Shown piece after piece: positions 53,857-63,616 of a DNA stretch of 64,000 nt. The position numbers and the translations under genes are program-made. Under the pieces are notes generated by a model. It was given only the letters and a program-made list of their open reading frames with translations. It was not told the origin of the DNA and searched no databases. The first letter of the stretch is position 1. Every line of letters begins with the position of its first letter. This DNA comes from Haloarchaeobius iranensis (GTDB lineage: Archaea > Halobacteriota > Halobacteria > Halobacteriales > Natrialbaceae): the NCBI RefSeq assembly GCF_900103505.1, contig NZ_FNIA01000003.1, positions 186,001 to 250,000 on the forward strand, given 5' to 3'.

Positions 53857-54899
53857 TCATCGGGCGACGGCGAGGCGGGCGGCCCGGCGGACCGTCGCCG
53901 CACGGTCCCCGGCGCCGCCGCAGTCCCGGTTCAGGGCCGCAGCCGCCTGCTCCTCGTGGTCCCGTCGCGACTCGGTGTTCCCGTTCGCGCCGGCCTCGGC
54001 CGCCTGCTGATAGTGGTCGGCACCGTCGCGAAGGTTCTCCGCGCTGCACTGGAGGCTCGCGATGGAGCCGCCGACGTCCGGCGGCAGTTCGTCGGGTGCG
54101 GCGTAGGCGGTGACTCCCTCCGCCGCGTAGTCCCGGGCCGTCCCGAACGGTTCGATGGCCGACTCGTAGGCACCGTCGTCGTACGCTTCCGCCGCCACGA
54201 AGAACCGGTCGAAGGCCAGCGAGAGCAGTCTGGTGCCCTCCGAGAGACTGCTCCCGGCTGCAGTGAGGGCCTCCAGGTCCGAGAGCGAGTCCCGGTACTC
54301 GCTCACGCTCGCGTCGGTCCCCTCGGATTCGAGGCGTCCGGCGTCGGCAGTCGCGTCCTCGATGGCTCCCCCGGCCCGTTCGAAGCTCGTGGTCGCGGAC
54401 TCGAAGGTCGAGGCTGCGGTTTCGAACTCCTGGTTCTCGAACTGTCCGATCCCGACACGCAGCCCGTCGAAGCCGGCGGCCATGGCCTCCAGCGCGCTCG
54501 TCAGGTCCCGGAACGACGCCACGAGCGCCCTGAGGTCGTCGATCGCCGCCTGCTGCTCCGCTGTGGGGTCACTGACGGCGGCGGCGTCCAGCGCTCGTTC
54601 CGCCGCGTCCAGGTGCTCGGTGATCCGCCCCGGGTCGACCGACACCTGTTCGTCCATCGCCCGGGAGAACGCGTCGCTCTCCTCGTCGAGCGCGGCGAGT
54701 GCGGCATCGAGTTCGGCGTTCCCTCGTCGAGGTGGTCGCCGGTCGACTCGGTGGGCGTCGCCGTCGGAGTCTGGGTCGGTGTTTGGGTCGGTTCTGTCGG
54801 CGTCTCTGTGGCGGTCGTTCCACCGCCACCGGACGAACAGCCCGCCAGCCCGAAGAGGGCCAACGAACCGGCTGTTCGGAGCCAGCTGCGTCGGTGCAT
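53857..54899 (-). pseudogene. Tat lipoprotein gene broken by a single-base frameshift
   Basis: From ATG 54899: MHRRSWLRTAGSLALFGLAGC (Tat signal and lipobox, Cys21), then a Ser/Gly/Thr-Pro linker ending near DHLDEG. At the GGG run at 54721-54723 the frame must shift by one to continue NAELDAALAALDEESDAF, which runs into a ~280-residue alpha-helical domain ending at 53857. An ATG at 54657 gives a full second part with no signal. So the gene is frameshifted, or one G was lost in assembly. The domain is long-helix, tetratricopeptide-like, function unknown. Confidence 0.75.
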
Positions 54900-55022
54900 G
54901 CGTGAACTCGACCGCCGACGCGCAAAAGGGACGTGGCCGTCGCGGCCCAGCGTTTTACGTCCTTAAACAGTGGGAGGACGTTCCCTCTACTCCAATCTCT
55001 TTCGACACGTAGCAAGAAAAGC

Positions 55023-55031
55023 GTATTAAAT
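55023..55031 (+). promoter_or_regulatory. TATA box of the GNAT gene
   Basis: gtattaaat; the start site would fall ~55053, which excludes the ATG at 55030 inside the box and favours the ATG at 55063. Confidence 0.6.
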
Positions 55032-55062
55032 GCGGCTGAATATCAACGCACGAGTGAATAAG

Positions 55063-55629
55063 ATGGACGAAACGAAACCAAACGCTCCGAACTCTGGACG
55101 CGCTGGCGAGTGGTACTCGCCGGCGCCCTCCAGAGCGTCCGACCGCCCGCCACGGTCGTTCCTCGATGCTCGTGGCCGCTACCTCCAGCTGTCCGTCGGC
55201 TACGGCCTCTCGACCGAGACGTACGAGGCACTCGTCGGAATGTACGACACGTTCGACCCCGCCGACCGGGTCCACGGGCTGCCACCGCTCGCAACGGACA
55301 CCATCCGCGACTGGCTCGACAACCTCCGGCCCGGCATCCACGCCGTGGCCCGCCACGATGGCCGCGTCGTGGGCCACGCCGTCCTCATGGAAGCCAGCGA
55401 CGAGGAGGTGCACGAACTCGCCATCTTCGTCCGCGGGAGCTACCAGCACGCACGAATCGGTACCCGCATCCTGGAGCGCTTCTGCTGGGAGGCCGACCGC
55501 TACGGTATCCCCGCAATCACGCTCTTCGTCCAGTCCGACAACCGGCCCGCGCTCAACCTCTACCGGTCCATGGGCTTCGAGGGAGAGTACGTCGGCCACG
55601 GCGAGCTGGAGATGCGCCTCGACCTGTAG
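55063..55629 (+). CDS. GNAT family N-acetyltransferase
   Basis: 188 residues from ATG 55063, because the TATA element overlaps the earlier ATG. GNAT motif B-like region HAVARHDGRVVGHAVLMEAS and acetyl-CoA loop RGSYQHARIGTRILERFCWEA, then DNRPALNLYRSMGFE. N-terminal ~50 residues are a variable leader. Substrate unknown. Separate from the PLP gene by 44 nt. Confidence 0.85.
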   Translation: MDETKPNAPNSGRAGEWYSPAPSRASDRPPRSFLDARGRYLQLSVGYGLSTETYEALVGMYDTFDPADRVHGLPPLATDTIRDWLDNLRPGIHAVARHDGRVVGHAVLMEASDEEVHELAIFVRGSYQHARIGTRILERFCWEADRYGIPAITLFVQSDNRPALNLYRSMGFEGEYVGHGELEMRLDL

Positions 55630-55673
55630 TCGCCCAACGCAAGAGTAACCAGTCCGGGGGGCGATGCCCGCGT

Positions 55674-56843
55674 ATGGACGAAGCAGACGAGGACTTCCGC
55701 ATCGAGACGCGCTCCATCCACGCCGGGCAGGAGCCCGACGAGGAGACCGGCGCGCTCATGACGCCGATCTACGCGAACTCCACGTACGAGCAGGACGGCC
55801 CCGGCGACCACCGCGGCTACGAGTACTCGCGCACCGCGAACCCGACACGCACCGACCTGGAGGCGAACCTCGCCAGCCTCGAGGGTGGCGAGTTCGGCCG
55901 CTGCTTCTCCTCCGGGATGGGCGCCATCAACACCGTGCTGAACCTGCTCGAATCCGGCGACCACGTCGTCACCGGCGAGGACGTCTACGGCGGGACCCAC
56001 CGCATCTTCACGCAGGTGTACGAGGACTACGACCTGGAGTTCTCGTTCGTCGATATGACGGACCTGGACGCCATCGAGTCGGCGATGCAGGAGAACACGG
56101 AGCTCCTCTGGCTGGAGACGCCGACGAACCCGCTCATGTCCATCGTCGACATCCGGGGCGCGTCCGACATCGCACACGAGTACGACGCCCTCTGTGCCAT
56201 CGACAACACGTTCGCCACGCCGTACCTCCAGCGGCCGCTCGAACACGGCGCGGACATCGTGAGCCACTCGCTGACGAAGTACCTCGGCGGCCACTCCGAC
56301 GTGGTCGGCGGCGCGCTCGTCACGGACGACGAGGAGCTCGACGAACGGATCGGCTTCTACCAGAACTCCGTCGGCGCGACCCCAGGCCCGCACGACTGCT
56401 TCCTCGTCCTCCGCGGGACGAAGACCCTGCCCGTCCGGATGGACCGCCACTGCGAGAACGCCCGGGCCATCGCCGACTGGCTGGCCGAGCACGACGCCGT
56501 CTCGGCGGTGTTCTACCCCGGGCTCGACGACCACCCCGGTCACGAGGTCGCTGCCGAGCAGATGGACGACTTCGGCGGGATGCTCAGCTTCGAGGTCGAC
56601 GGCACGCTCGAACAGGCCAGCACCGTCGTCAGCGAGACCGAGGTGTTCACGCTCGCGGAGTCCCTCGGCGGCGTCGAGAGCCTCATCGAGCAGCCGGCCG
56701 CGATGACCCACGCCGCCATCCCGAAGGAGGAACGCCTCGAGGCGGGCCTCACCGACGGCCTCATCCGCGTCAGCGTGGGCATCGAGCACGTCGACGACCT
56801 CACCGCCGACCTCCAGCAGGCGTTCGACGCGGCCGGGCTCTGA
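55674..56843 (+). CDS. PLP-dependent Cys/Met metabolism enzyme (cystathionine gamma-synthase/lyase type)
   Basis: 389 residues from ATG 55674. [29 protein letters not shown] is the family opening, PLP lysine is in [17 protein letters not shown], and the [14 protein letters not shown] and [12 protein letters not shown] motifs are conserved. Can act as cystathionine gamma-synthase, gamma-lyase or O-acetylhomoserine sulfhydrylase; exact reaction not resolvable by eye. A link with the MetE genes 6 kb away is not operonic. Confidence 0.9.
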   Translation: MDEADEDFRIETRSIHAGQEPDEETGALMTPIYANSTYEQDGPGDHRGYEYSRTANPTRTDLEANLASLEGGEFGRCFSSGMGAINTVLNLLESGDHVVTGEDVYGGTHRIFTQVYEDYDLEFSFVDMTDLDAIESAMQENTELLWLETPTNPLMSIVDIRGASDIAHEYDALCAIDNTFATPYLQRPLEHGADIVSHSLTKYLGGHSDVVGGALVTDDEELDERIGFYQNSVGATPGPHDCFLVLRGTKTLPVRMDRHCENARAIADWLAEHDAVSAVFYPGLDDHPGHEVAAEQMDDFGGMLSFEVDGTLEQASTVVSETEVFTLAESLGGVESLIEQPAAMTHAAIPKEERLEAGLTDGLIRVSVGIEHVDDLTADLQQAFDAAGL

Positions 56844-56916
56844 GCGGCCGCCCCAATCGCGCCCGCCGTCCCCTGTCGGCACAACGGCTTTCCTCCTCGC
56901 AGTCGCAGTTCGGCAC

Positions 56917-57603
56917 ATGACACCCAACGGCGTCCACACCTTCACCTTCGAGTTCGACTTCGGGGGGCGCGTGCTGACCGTCCATCCGGCGGCGGTCGAG
57001 ACGAACCACGGCCTCGTGCTGCTGGACGTGGGGCTGCCCGGTGCGACGGACCAGCTCCGCGACGCGCTCGGCGATGCCGGCCTCGACCTCGCGGACGTGT
57101 CGATGGTGGTGCTCACCCACCACGACGGCGACCACGCCGCGGGCCTCGCCGAGCTGGCGGACGAGACGCGGCTCATCGTCGCCACACACCGGGGCGAGGC
57201 ACCGTACGTCGACGGCCGCCGACACCCCGTCAAGGCCGCCCCCGACGACGAGCGCTTCCCGCCGGTGCCGGTCGACCTCGAACTCACCGGCGGCGAGACG
57301 TTCCACACCGACGCCGGGCCGATGCGGGTCGTCGAGACGCCCGGGCACTCGCCCGGCCATGTCTCCCTGTATTTCCCCGACCACCGGTTCCTCGTCGCCG
57401 GCGACGCGATGACGAACGACAACGGGGGCGCGGACGCCTTCGGCGGCCCCAAACCGCAGTTCACCCCGGAGCTGGACCAGGCCGTCGAGTCGGTCGGCCG
57501 CCTCGCCGAGCTCGATATCGAGACGACGCACTGCTATCACGGCGGCACGGCCGACGCCGGCACGGACGACATCGCCGCGATACACGCGGAGCGACGGCGC
57601 TGA
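56917..57603 (+). CDS. Metallo-beta-lactamase-fold hydrolase
   Basis: 228 residues. HHDGDHAAG (H-x-H-x-D-H motif) near 67-76, further ligand histidines in ETPGHSPGHVSLYF and near the end (ETTHCYHGG). Glyoxalase-II or quorum-quenching lactonase-like length. Metal hydrolase of unknown substrate. Next gene starts 2 nt later with GTG. Confidence 0.87.
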   Translation: MTPNGVHTFTFEFDFGGRVLTVHPAAVETNHGLVLLDVGLPGATDQLRDALGDAGLDLADVSMVVLTHHDGDHAAGLAELADETRLIVATHRGEAPYVDGRRHPVKAAPDDERFPPVPVDLELTGGETFHTDAGPMRVVETPGHSPGHVSLYFPDHRFLVAGDAMTNDNGGADAFGGPKPQFTPELDQAVESVGRLAELDIETTHCYHGGTADAGTDDIAAIHAERRR

Positions 57604-57605
57604 CC

Positions 57606-57845
57606 GTGTCCGACACTCCCGGCCCCGAATCGAAGACCCTCGTCGACGAGGTCGTGGACCCCCGTCTGTTCCTGTTCGTCGTCACCATCGCGGTCGTCTC
57701 CGTCACGGCGGACTACCTCGGTGTCGGCGTCCTCGGCGTCGAGACACTCGCGGACGCGATAGAGACTGCTCTCGTCATGACCGCCGGTTCCTACCTGGGC
57801 GTCGTCGTCATCGACGTCGGCTGGCGCCGTCTCTTCGGACGCTGA
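57606..57845 (+). CDS. Small two-helix membrane protein
   Basis: 79 residues from GTG 57606, directly after the MBL stop. Two hydrophobic segments (LFLFVVTIAVVSVTADYLGVGVLG and MTAGSYLGVVVIDVGW). Not recognised. Probable operon with the hydrolase. Confidence 0.6.
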   Translation: MSDTPGPESKTLVDEVVDPRLFLFVVTIAVVSVTADYLGVGVLGVETLADAIETALVMTAGSYLGVVVIDVGWRRLFGR

Positions 57846-57921
57846 CGGTCGGCGGAGCGGTTGCTACGGGAGCGAACGAGCGGTCACCGGGTGGTGACCA
57901 GAAACCGCGGTCGGCTCGAAC

Positions 57922-58188
57922 TCAGATACGGCCGACGTTCTCGACGGAGACGGACTCGACGCCGTCGACCTCGGCGAAGGCCTCCTCGACTGCCTCGGTG
58001 CCACCGGCGTCGTCGGGCACGATGACGGTCGGGAACAGCGCGACGAGACCGAACGCGACGTCTTTACGCTCGACGCCGTTGATCTTCGCGCCCTCGGGCA
58101 GGGAGTTCTCGAGACGCTCCTGGAGCTCGTCCAGGTCGATGTCCGGGCTGTTCGGCATGACCTTGATCTTGGCTGCTACCTTCCCCAT
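57922..58188 (-). CDS. Translation elongation factor 1-beta (aEF1B)
   Basis: 88 residues. [22 protein letters not shown] start and [20 protein letters not shown]; the ending [24 protein letters not shown] is the family closing helix-strand. Nucleotide exchange factor for EF-1alpha. Starts 2 nt after the small zinc protein gene. Confidence 0.94.
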   Translation of the reverse strand: MGKVAAKIKVMPNSPDIDLDELQERLENSLPEGAKINGVERKDVAFGLVALFPTVIVPDDAGGTEAVEEAFAEVDGVESVSVENVGRI

Positions 58189-58190
58189 GG

Positions 58191-58370
58191 TTACGGCCCC
58201 TCGAACCCGCAGTCGGGACAGTTGTACAGGTTGCTCTGCTTGCGGCACTTCGCGCAGCGGTAGATCTGCGCACCACAGTCCGGGCACTTGAACGCGGCTG
58301 CGTTCGTCCCGGAGATGTTGATCCCACAGGAGACGCAGGTGCGCCGGGCGCGTTGGTTCGACTCGCTCAT
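58191..58370 (-). CDS. 59-residue µ-protein with four zinc knuckles
   Basis: Starts at ATG 58370. [19 protein letters not shown] begins; four C(P)xCG-type pairs: CVSCG at 12-16, CPDCG at 29-33, CAKC at 39-42 and CPDCG at 51-55. Closely resembles the studied Haloferax volcanii 59-residue zinc finger protein HVO_2753. Overlapping position with the EF-1beta gene (2-nt gap) is typical. Nucleic-acid or protein binding is expected but not shown. Confidence 0.9.
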   Translation of the reverse strand: MSESNQRARRTCVSCGINISGTNAAAFKCPDCGAQIYRCAKCRKQSNLYNCPDCGFEGP

Positions 58371-58415
58371 ACCGCTGGTTTCCCGCCCGTCGGTTTTAAC
58401 GGTTGTCTTTCGACC

Positions 58416-59675
58416 CTACAGCGCGAGTGGCACCAGCAGCACGCCCATGCAGTAGACGCGTCGCGTCCGGAGGCGGACCGGGACCAGCCCGACGAGCGTC
58501 GCCGTCGCGAACAACACCACACCGACCGGACCTGCGAACGCCAGCGAGAGCACCACGAGCAGGCCGAGCGCCGCACCGGAGAGCCGGCGCGAGTCCGCGC
58601 GCCCGACGAACGCCAGGTAGCGGTCGCCGACAGTGACCACCAGCACTGTCCCCGCCGCGCCGGCGACGACGACCGCCGCCAGCGCGACCGTGAGCGACGG
58701 CACACCACCAACGCGGTCGACCGCGACCAGCACGCCCGTTCGCGGCGACCCGAGCGAGACGAGCGCGAACAGCGCAAAGACGCCGTTGGCCGTGTTGACG
58801 CCGCTCGTCGCGACGACGTACCCCCGGTCGCCCGTCTCGGAGGGGAGCCCTGCCAGTGCGGCCGTCGCCGCCACGGCACTCGACACCCCCGGCAGATAGC
58901 CAACGGCCCCGCCGGCCAGCGCACCGGTGCCGGCGGCCACGCCGACCGAGCGCCGGTCGACCAGCAGCCGGGCGTCGGCCTGTGGCGGGACGCCCCCGCC
59001 GTCGATGGCGTCGAGCAGCACGGGTGCGCCGAACAGCCCGGCGAACAGCGGCGTCAGCACGCTCGCGGGGAGCGGTGCCCCCGGCTCCATCGGGAGTGCG
59101 ACGGCGCCCAGCGCACCGGAGAGGGCGAGGACGACCAGCCCCGCGAGCCGCGGCCACCACGACGGCTCGATGGCGAGCGTCAGGACCACGACCGCGGCGA
59201 GCACCAGCGACAGGTGTGCGAGCAGTGTCGGGTACACGGCCGTCATGAGCTCGGTCGCCGGGACCGCGAGCAGCGCGGCGAGTACGAGAGCCGCCCCACT
59301 GCCGAGGGCGGACAGTCGGAGTGCCTCACGCCCGCGGCCGCCGAGCACGAGCCGATGGCCGGGAAGCGCCGACGCTGCCATCGCCGGGTCGGGCACTCCG
59401 AGTGCCAGCGCCGGCACCACGTCCAGGAACGTGTGGACGACGCCCGCCGCGAGCATCGCCGCGACGACGCACGACTGCGGTGCCGGGGCCGACGGGGCCA
59501 CCGCCGCCAGTAGCAACGCGAAGTTGTTGGCGTGCAGCCCCGGCGTCAGACCACTCGCCGTGCCGAGACAGACCCCCGCGAACACGGACACGAGCAGCCA
59601 CAGGTCGGTGGCGGCGCCGGGGGTGGAAAACGGTGCGACCGGCGCGCCCGCACCGGTGGTGAGAGACGGCTCCAT
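58416..59675 (-). CDS. TctA-like (DUF112) membrane permease
   Basis: 419 residues with about ten helices. The duplicated TctA signature is visible: LGTASGLTPGLHANNFALLL near residue 37 and GAVGYLPGVSSAVAATAALAG in the second half, both with G-x-x-PG loops that form the substrate site in tricarboxylate transporters. No TctB or TctC partner is adjacent, so it may be an orphan carrier. ATG 59675 is leaderless behind a TATA at 59695-59704. Confidence 0.82.
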   Translation of the reverse strand: MEPSLTTGAGAPVAPFSTPGAATDLWLLVSVFAGVCLGTASGLTPGLHANNFALLLAAVAPSAPAPQSCVVAAMLAAGVVHTFLDVVPALALGVPDPAMAASALPGHRLVLGGRGREALRLSALGSGAALVLAALLAVPATELMTAVYPTLLAHLSLVLAAVVVLTLAIEPSWWPRLAGLVVLALSGALGAVALPMEPGAPLPASVLTPLFAGLFGAPVLLDAIDGGGVPPQADARLLVDRRSVGVAAGTGALAGGAVGYLPGVSSAVAATAALAGLPSETGDRGYVVATSGVNTANGVFALFALVSLGSPRTGVLVAVDRVGGVPSLTVALAAVVVAGAAGTVLVVTVGDRYLAFVGRADSRRLSGAALGLLVVLSLAFAGPVGVVLFATATLVGLVPVRLRTRRVYCMGVLLVPLAL

Positions 59676-59694
59676 CGCCGGCTCTGGTCCCCTA

Positions 59695-59704
59695 CTTGTA
59701 TAAG
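59695..59704 (-). promoter_or_regulatory. TATA box of the permease gene
   Basis: Minus-strand cttatacaag centred 25 nt upstream of ATG 59675, supporting leaderless initiation. Confidence 0.6.
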
Positions 59705-59786
59705 AACGTCAGCGTGGGTCGGTCGGGACAGCGGCGGCTCGTGGTCGGCTGCGTCGAAAGAAAGCTCGATTGCTGTGGCGTGACGT

Positions 59787-60146
59787 TCAGCCGAAGAGGC
59801 CGCCGAGGCCCTCGGCGCCCTCGTCGGAGACGTCCTCGTCGTCGTCATCGTCGTCGTCCGTCGTGTCCGGCACGTCGGAGACCTCCTCCTCCTCGTCCTC
59901 GTCGCCACCCTCGTCGCCACCCTCGTCAGCCGGGGCAGCGCCGCCTGCGGCCGCGCCGCCGGCGGGAACAGCGGCCGCCTCCGAGACGGCCTCGTCGATG
60001 TCGACGTCCTCGAGCGCTGCGACGAGCGCCTTGACGCGCGACTCCTCGACGTCGACGCCCGCTGCGTCGAGCACTGCGGTGAGGTTCTCTTCGTTGATCT
60101 CTTCGCCCGATTCGTTCAGGATGAGTGCTGCGTAAACGTACTCCAT
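59787..60146 (-). CDS. rpl12: Ribosomal protein P1 (archaeal L12)
   Basis: 119 residues. N-terminal dimerisation part [20 protein letters not shown], hinge of alanine/glycine, then a long acidic tail ending GLGGLFG. Three dimers sit on P0 and recruit elongation factors. Last gene of the uL1-P0-P1 operon; 5-nt gap to P0. Confidence 0.95.
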   Translation of the reverse strand: MEYVYAALILNESGEEINEENLTAVLDAAGVDVEESRVKALVAALEDVDIDEAVSEAAAVPAGGAAAGGAAPADEGGDEGGDEDEEEEVSDVPDTTDDDDDDDEDVSDEGAEGLGGLFG

Positions 60147-60151
60147 TGTAA

Positions 60152-61204
60152 TTATCCGAACATGTTTCCGAGGCCAGCTGCGCCGTCCTCGTCGTCGCCG
60201 TCGTCTTCGTCGGCGTCGTCGGCGTCAGCTTCCTCGGTCGTGTCTTGGTCGTCGTCCGATTCGTCTTCGGCTTCGGTGGTCTCCGCCTCCTCGGTGGCTG
60301 CAGGCGCTTCGATGTCCTGCAGTTCCTCAGGAAGCGCCTCGGGGTCGTCGAACGCCGCTGCGAGCGCGCGTACCTGCCCGTCCGCCTTGCGGACGAGGTC
60401 GTCCACGAGCTCCGGGCTCTCGACGGAGGCGTGCAGGCCGAGGCTCTTGGCCTCGCCCGTCGCCTTCGCGATGAGCGTCGACACGGTGGCCGCCGTCGGG
60501 TAGGACGCGTTGACGGAGAGGTTCCGTGCGCGAGCGGCCGCCGTGGCCACGTCGCTGCGGTAGGCCTCGACGTCGATGTCGAGGTCCGCGGGGTCGAACA
60601 TGACGCCGTCAGAGTAGACGGCGCGCAGGTCGAGCCCGACCTCCTTCGGCTCGATACCGAGTTCGCTCAGGACGTTCGCGAGCCCGTCGGAAACCTCCTC
60701 GCCCGCGCTCAGAACGTTCGAGTCCTCCGTGACGTGGATGGACCCGTCCTGGATGCGTGCCGCGGCACCGACCTGCTGGAGTTCGCCGACGAACGGTCCC
60801 GGGTCGACACCGGTGTCGCCCTCGGGGATGACGATGTCGTTCGGCGCGACTTCGCCAGCGTTGATCGGTGCGGGCGTCTTCGAGGCTTCGAGCACCTTGT
60901 ACAGCGCGAACGGGTTATCGTCCGTGCCGATGAGGCCGACCTGGCCCTCGATGTGCTCGGCGAGGCCTTCGATACCCTCGTCGACCTCGTCGAGCGCACG
61001 CTCGAGCAGCGTGTTCCGGCTCATCCGGAGCTTCGTGTCCGGGTAGAGGTCGGCGCGCATCGCCTGGAGCTGTCGGCTCGGGATACCGGCGACGTTGACG
61101 ACGCCGACGCTCTGGAAGGACTCGATCATCTCGACCAGTTCGTCGACCTCCTCGACCTTCCACTGCGGAAGGTTCTCGGTCTTGCGCTCGGCTCCGGCGC
61201 TCAT
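60152..61204 (-). CDS. rplP0: Ribosomal protein uL10 (P0), stalk base
   Basis: 350 residues. [20 protein letters not shown] start, rRNA-binding [22 protein letters not shown], an inserted domain, then P1-binding helices and a long acidic tail ending AAGLGNMFG, the same factor-binding end as P1. Shares one base with the uL1 stop. Confidence 0.95.
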   Translation of the reverse strand: MSAGAERKTENLPQWKVEEVDELVEMIESFQSVGVVNVAGIPSRQLQAMRADLYPDTKLRMSRNTLLERALDEVDEGIEGLAEHIEGQVGLIGTDDNPFALYKVLEASKTPAPINAGEVAPNDIVIPEGDTGVDPGPFVGELQQVGAAARIQDGSIHVTEDSNVLSAGEEVSDGLANVLSELGIEPKEVGLDLRAVYSDGVMFDPADLDIDVEAYRSDVATAAARARNLSVNASYPTAATVSTLIAKATGEAKSLGLHASVESPELVDDLVRKADGQVRALAAAFDDPEALPEELQDIEAPAATEEAETTEAEDESDDDQDTTEEADADDADEDDGDDEDGAAGLGNMFG

Positions 61205-61845
61205 CAGGCGCTCACCTCCACGGACGGCCCCATCGTGGTCTTCACGTAGATGGAGTCGATGTTGAGGGGGCCCTTCTCGAGGTTGGCCTCCAGCCGCCGG
61301 ACGATGACGTCGATGTTGTCGGCGATGTCGTCCGCATCCATGTCCTCTGCACCGACACGGGTGTGGAACGTCCGCCGGTCACGGCTCCGGAGCTGGACGG
61401 TGTTCTTCATGCGGTTGACGGTCTCCACGACGTCCTCGTCGAGGCCGAGCGGTGTCGGCATCTTCCCTCGCGGACCGAGGATGGTCCCGAGGTGACGAGC
61501 GACGTCCTGCATCATGTCCTCCTCTGCGATGAAGAAGTCTGTCTTGTCGGCGAGGTCCTTCGCGTCGTCGTCGTCACCGCCCAGGTCCGCCAGACCGTCT
61601 CCGCCGAACACTTCGTCGGCGACGTCCTCGGCTCGGAGGGCGGTTTCGCCCTCGGCGAAGACTACGATCTGGGTTTCCTGGCCGGTGCCCGACGGCAACA
61701 CGACGGACTCGTCGATACGTTTCGACGGGTCGTTGAGGTCAAGGTCGCGCAGGTTGATCGCGAGATCGACCGTTTCGCGGAAGTTCCGCTCCGGGCCGTC
61801 CTCGAGTGCGCGAGAGACTGCTGTGACTATATCCTGGTCTGCCAT
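61204..61845 (-). CDS. rpl1: 50S ribosomal protein uL1
   Basis: 213 residues. [29 protein letters not shown]-containing [16 protein letters not shown], and THVGAE-like [10 protein letters not shown]; ends [16 protein letters not shown]. Binds 23S rRNA at the L1 stalk and, in archaea, represses its own mRNA. ATG at 61845 follows a GGAGGTGAA ribosome-binding sequence that touches the leader hairpin. Confidence 0.95.
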   Translation of the reverse strand: MADQDIVTAVSRALEDGPERNFRETVDLAINLRDLDLNDPSKRIDESVVLPSGTGQETQIVVFAEGETALRAEDVADEVFGGDGLADLGGDDDDAKDLADKTDFFIAEEDMMQDVARHLGTILGPRGKMPTPLGLDEDVVETVNRMKNTVQLRSRDRRTFHTRVGAEDMDADDIADNIDVIVRRLEANLEKGPLNIDSIYVKTTMGPSVEVSA

Positions 61846-61938
61846 CGTTCACCTCCGTAGTACGCGTAGTGCTCCTACGGGTCAGTGAAACAGGCGAAGC
61901 CTGTCTCACGTAGGCCGTGACGGAGTGCAAACTTAAAG
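61846..61938 (-). promoter_or_regulatory. uL1 operon promoter and structured leader
   Basis: Reading on the minus strand: TATA ctttaagt at 61931-61938, expected start near 61909. The RNA then begins at a perfect hairpin gtgagacaggc/gcctgtttcac (61885-61909, one G-U pair, 3-nt loop), followed by ccgtag/ctacgg (61855-61880) which overlaps the ribosome-binding sequence at 61848-61856. Leader of ~63 nt, as in other haloarchaeal L1 operons where L1 regulates translation. Confidence 0.65.
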
Positions 61939-62193
61939 CCGTCGAACCCGACCAGCCGGCAACACGGCAGTTTGCGCCGGCTAACTGCCTGCATTCAACG
62001 GCCGTACCCGGCCGCTCTGCTCCCCTGCCGCGGCCGACACCGCCCTGGCTTCGGACCGGCGCTCGTCGTCCACGCGGCAGCTGTTCGGGTGCCGTTCGAG
62101 GCGGGTCTGGACGCCGGAGCTGGCTCGACTTGTATAACTACGCGCGAGCCAGAGAGTTTTTCCGCTTCCACGGCATCCCACCCATCGAAACGG

Positions 62194-62802
62194 ATGGAAG
62201 ACACGAGCGACAGACTGGACGACCACATCTCGCATGCCATCGTCGATGGCACGCCGTACGAGCGACTACGCGCGCGACGGTACAGCCTCTTTTCGGCAAC
62301 GATTCCGACGAAGCTCCGACGACAGGGCGGACTCCTGCTCCTGCTCACCGCGGCGGTCCCGCTGCTCGGGGCCGCGACCGCGACGACGGAGGGGGGGACC
62401 ACGTGGTCGGCACTGTTCACCTCGCCGAAGATCGCGTTGCTTGCCTTCTTCGCCGTCGGCGTCGAGACGCTCGCCGCCGTCGCGCTGTTCGCCATCGCGG
62501 CGCTCCGGCTGAAACACGAGATACTGGACGAACGGACTGCGCATCGACTGTTGAACCTCGAGGATATGGCCGCCATGATGGGCCTCGGGACCGGGGGACT
62601 CGCCGTCGTCCTCGTCGCCGCCTACGCCGTCCTCGGCGTGCTCGCGCCCGACGCGCTGGTCGGCCTGCAGCCCGCTCACTCCGCCGGGCCCTTCTCGGCC
62701 TCCGGCGCGGGGCTGCCCCTGGCGGCTGTCGCCGCGCTGTCGTCAGTGGTCGCGGTCGCCACCGTCGTCGGTGGCAGCCTGCTCCGCGAGCGCCTGTCGT
62801 AG
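62194..62802 (+). CDS. Predicted multi-helix membrane protein
   Basis: 202 residues from ATG 62194. Acidic N-terminus (MEDTSDRLDDHISHAIVDGT) then helices GGLLLLLTAAVPLLGAAT, KIALLAFFAVGVETLAAVALFAIAAL, GGLAVVLVAAYAVLGVLA and LAAVAALSSVVAVATVVGGSLL. Four TM segments. Not recognised. Inserted between the uL1 operon and L11, in opposite orientation. Confidence 0.7.
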   Translation: MEDTSDRLDDHISHAIVDGTPYERLRARRYSLFSATIPTKLRRQGGLLLLLTAAVPLLGAATATTEGGTTWSALFTSPKIALLAFFAVGVETLAAVALFAIAALRLKHEILDERTAHRLLNLEDMAAMMGLGTGGLAVVLVAAYAVLGVLAPDALVGLQPAHSAGPFSASGAGLPLAAVAALSSVVAVATVVGGSLLRERLS

Positions 62803-63106
62803 CTGGCGCTCGCTGGGTGTCGTCGGGTCGGGGCCCACGACGGCCGCCGTCGCTGTGGTCGTGACTCACCGGTCGTCAGGGCGAGCGTCGGAAACTCGTT
62901 GGACGCTCGTCCATCGAGCGGCCGCGGGTTACGCTGCCGCTTCAGCCGCACGATTCGCACTCCGCGCTGCCGCTCGGAGTTCGAAACACCGAAAATCTCG
63001 CTGTGCTCGATTTTCGAGCGTTCTCCTCGTCAGCCTCGCTACGACGCGGCTTCCTCGGCGAAAACGTGGCGTCACTCGCTACGCTCGTGCCGCTCGCATT
63101 CGCGGC
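62803..63106. other. Convergent intergenic region with a hairpin
   Basis: 304 bp between convergent genes, with no plausible gene. A perfect 8-bp inverted repeat cgaaaatc/gattttcg is at 62990-63016 (11-nt loop), 91 nt beyond the rpl11 stop. It may terminate rpl11. The rest is GC-rich with repeated cgctcg units and no other signal. Confidence 0.5.
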
Positions 63107-63595
63107 CTACGCTTCCGCTTCGGCCGCGAACACGTCGTCGTACTCGCCGTCGTCGATCCGCTGCTTGAACTCGCGCGGGTTCTCGCCCTCGATGGTGACA
63201 CCGAGCGACGTGCAGGTGCCGACGACCTCCTTCGCGGCGTTCTTCAGGTCGTAGGAGAGCAGGTCCGAGTGCTTCTGGTCGGCGATCTGCTTGACCTGTT
63301 CGACGGTGAGGTCGGCGACGAAGTTCTCCTGGGGCTCGCCGCTACCGGTGTCGAAGCCGGCTTCGTCCTTGACGAGCTCCGCCGTCGGCGGGACGCCGAC
63401 TTCGATGGTGAAGGAGCCGTCGTCGTCGTACTCGACGGTGACGGGCACTTCCGTGCCGTCGAACGCGGCGGTCTCCTCGTTGATCTGACTCACGACTGCC
63501 TGCACGTCGACGGGTGTCGGACCGAGCTCGGGACCGAGCGGCGGGCCAGGGTTGGCCTGGCCACCCGGAACGAGCACTTCGATGGTTCCAGCCAT
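63107..63595 (-). CDS. rpl11: 50S ribosomal protein uL11
   Basis: 162 residues from ATG 63595. MAGTIEVLVPGGQANPGPPLGPELG gives the N-terminal thiostrepton-binding part, GTCTSLGVTIEGENPREF the C-terminal rRNA-binding domain. Acidic tail. Transcribed from its own TATA (63617-63626), separate from the uL1 operon. Confidence 0.95.
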   Translation of the reverse strand: MAGTIEVLVPGGQANPGPPLGPELGPTPVDVQAVVSQINEETAAFDGTEVPVTVEYDDDGSFTIEVGVPPTAELVKDEAGFDTGSGEPQENFVADLTVEQVKQIADQKHSDLLSYDLKNAAKEVVGTCTSLGVTIEGENPREFKQRIDDGEYDDVFAAEAEA

Positions 63596-63616
63596 GCGTG
63601 AACGAATCCGTGCGCG

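Noticed and set aside
55030-55062. Earlier ATG for the GNAT gene
   Set aside because: It overlaps the TATA box gtattaaat, so it would be outside the transcript; ATG 55063 is preferred.
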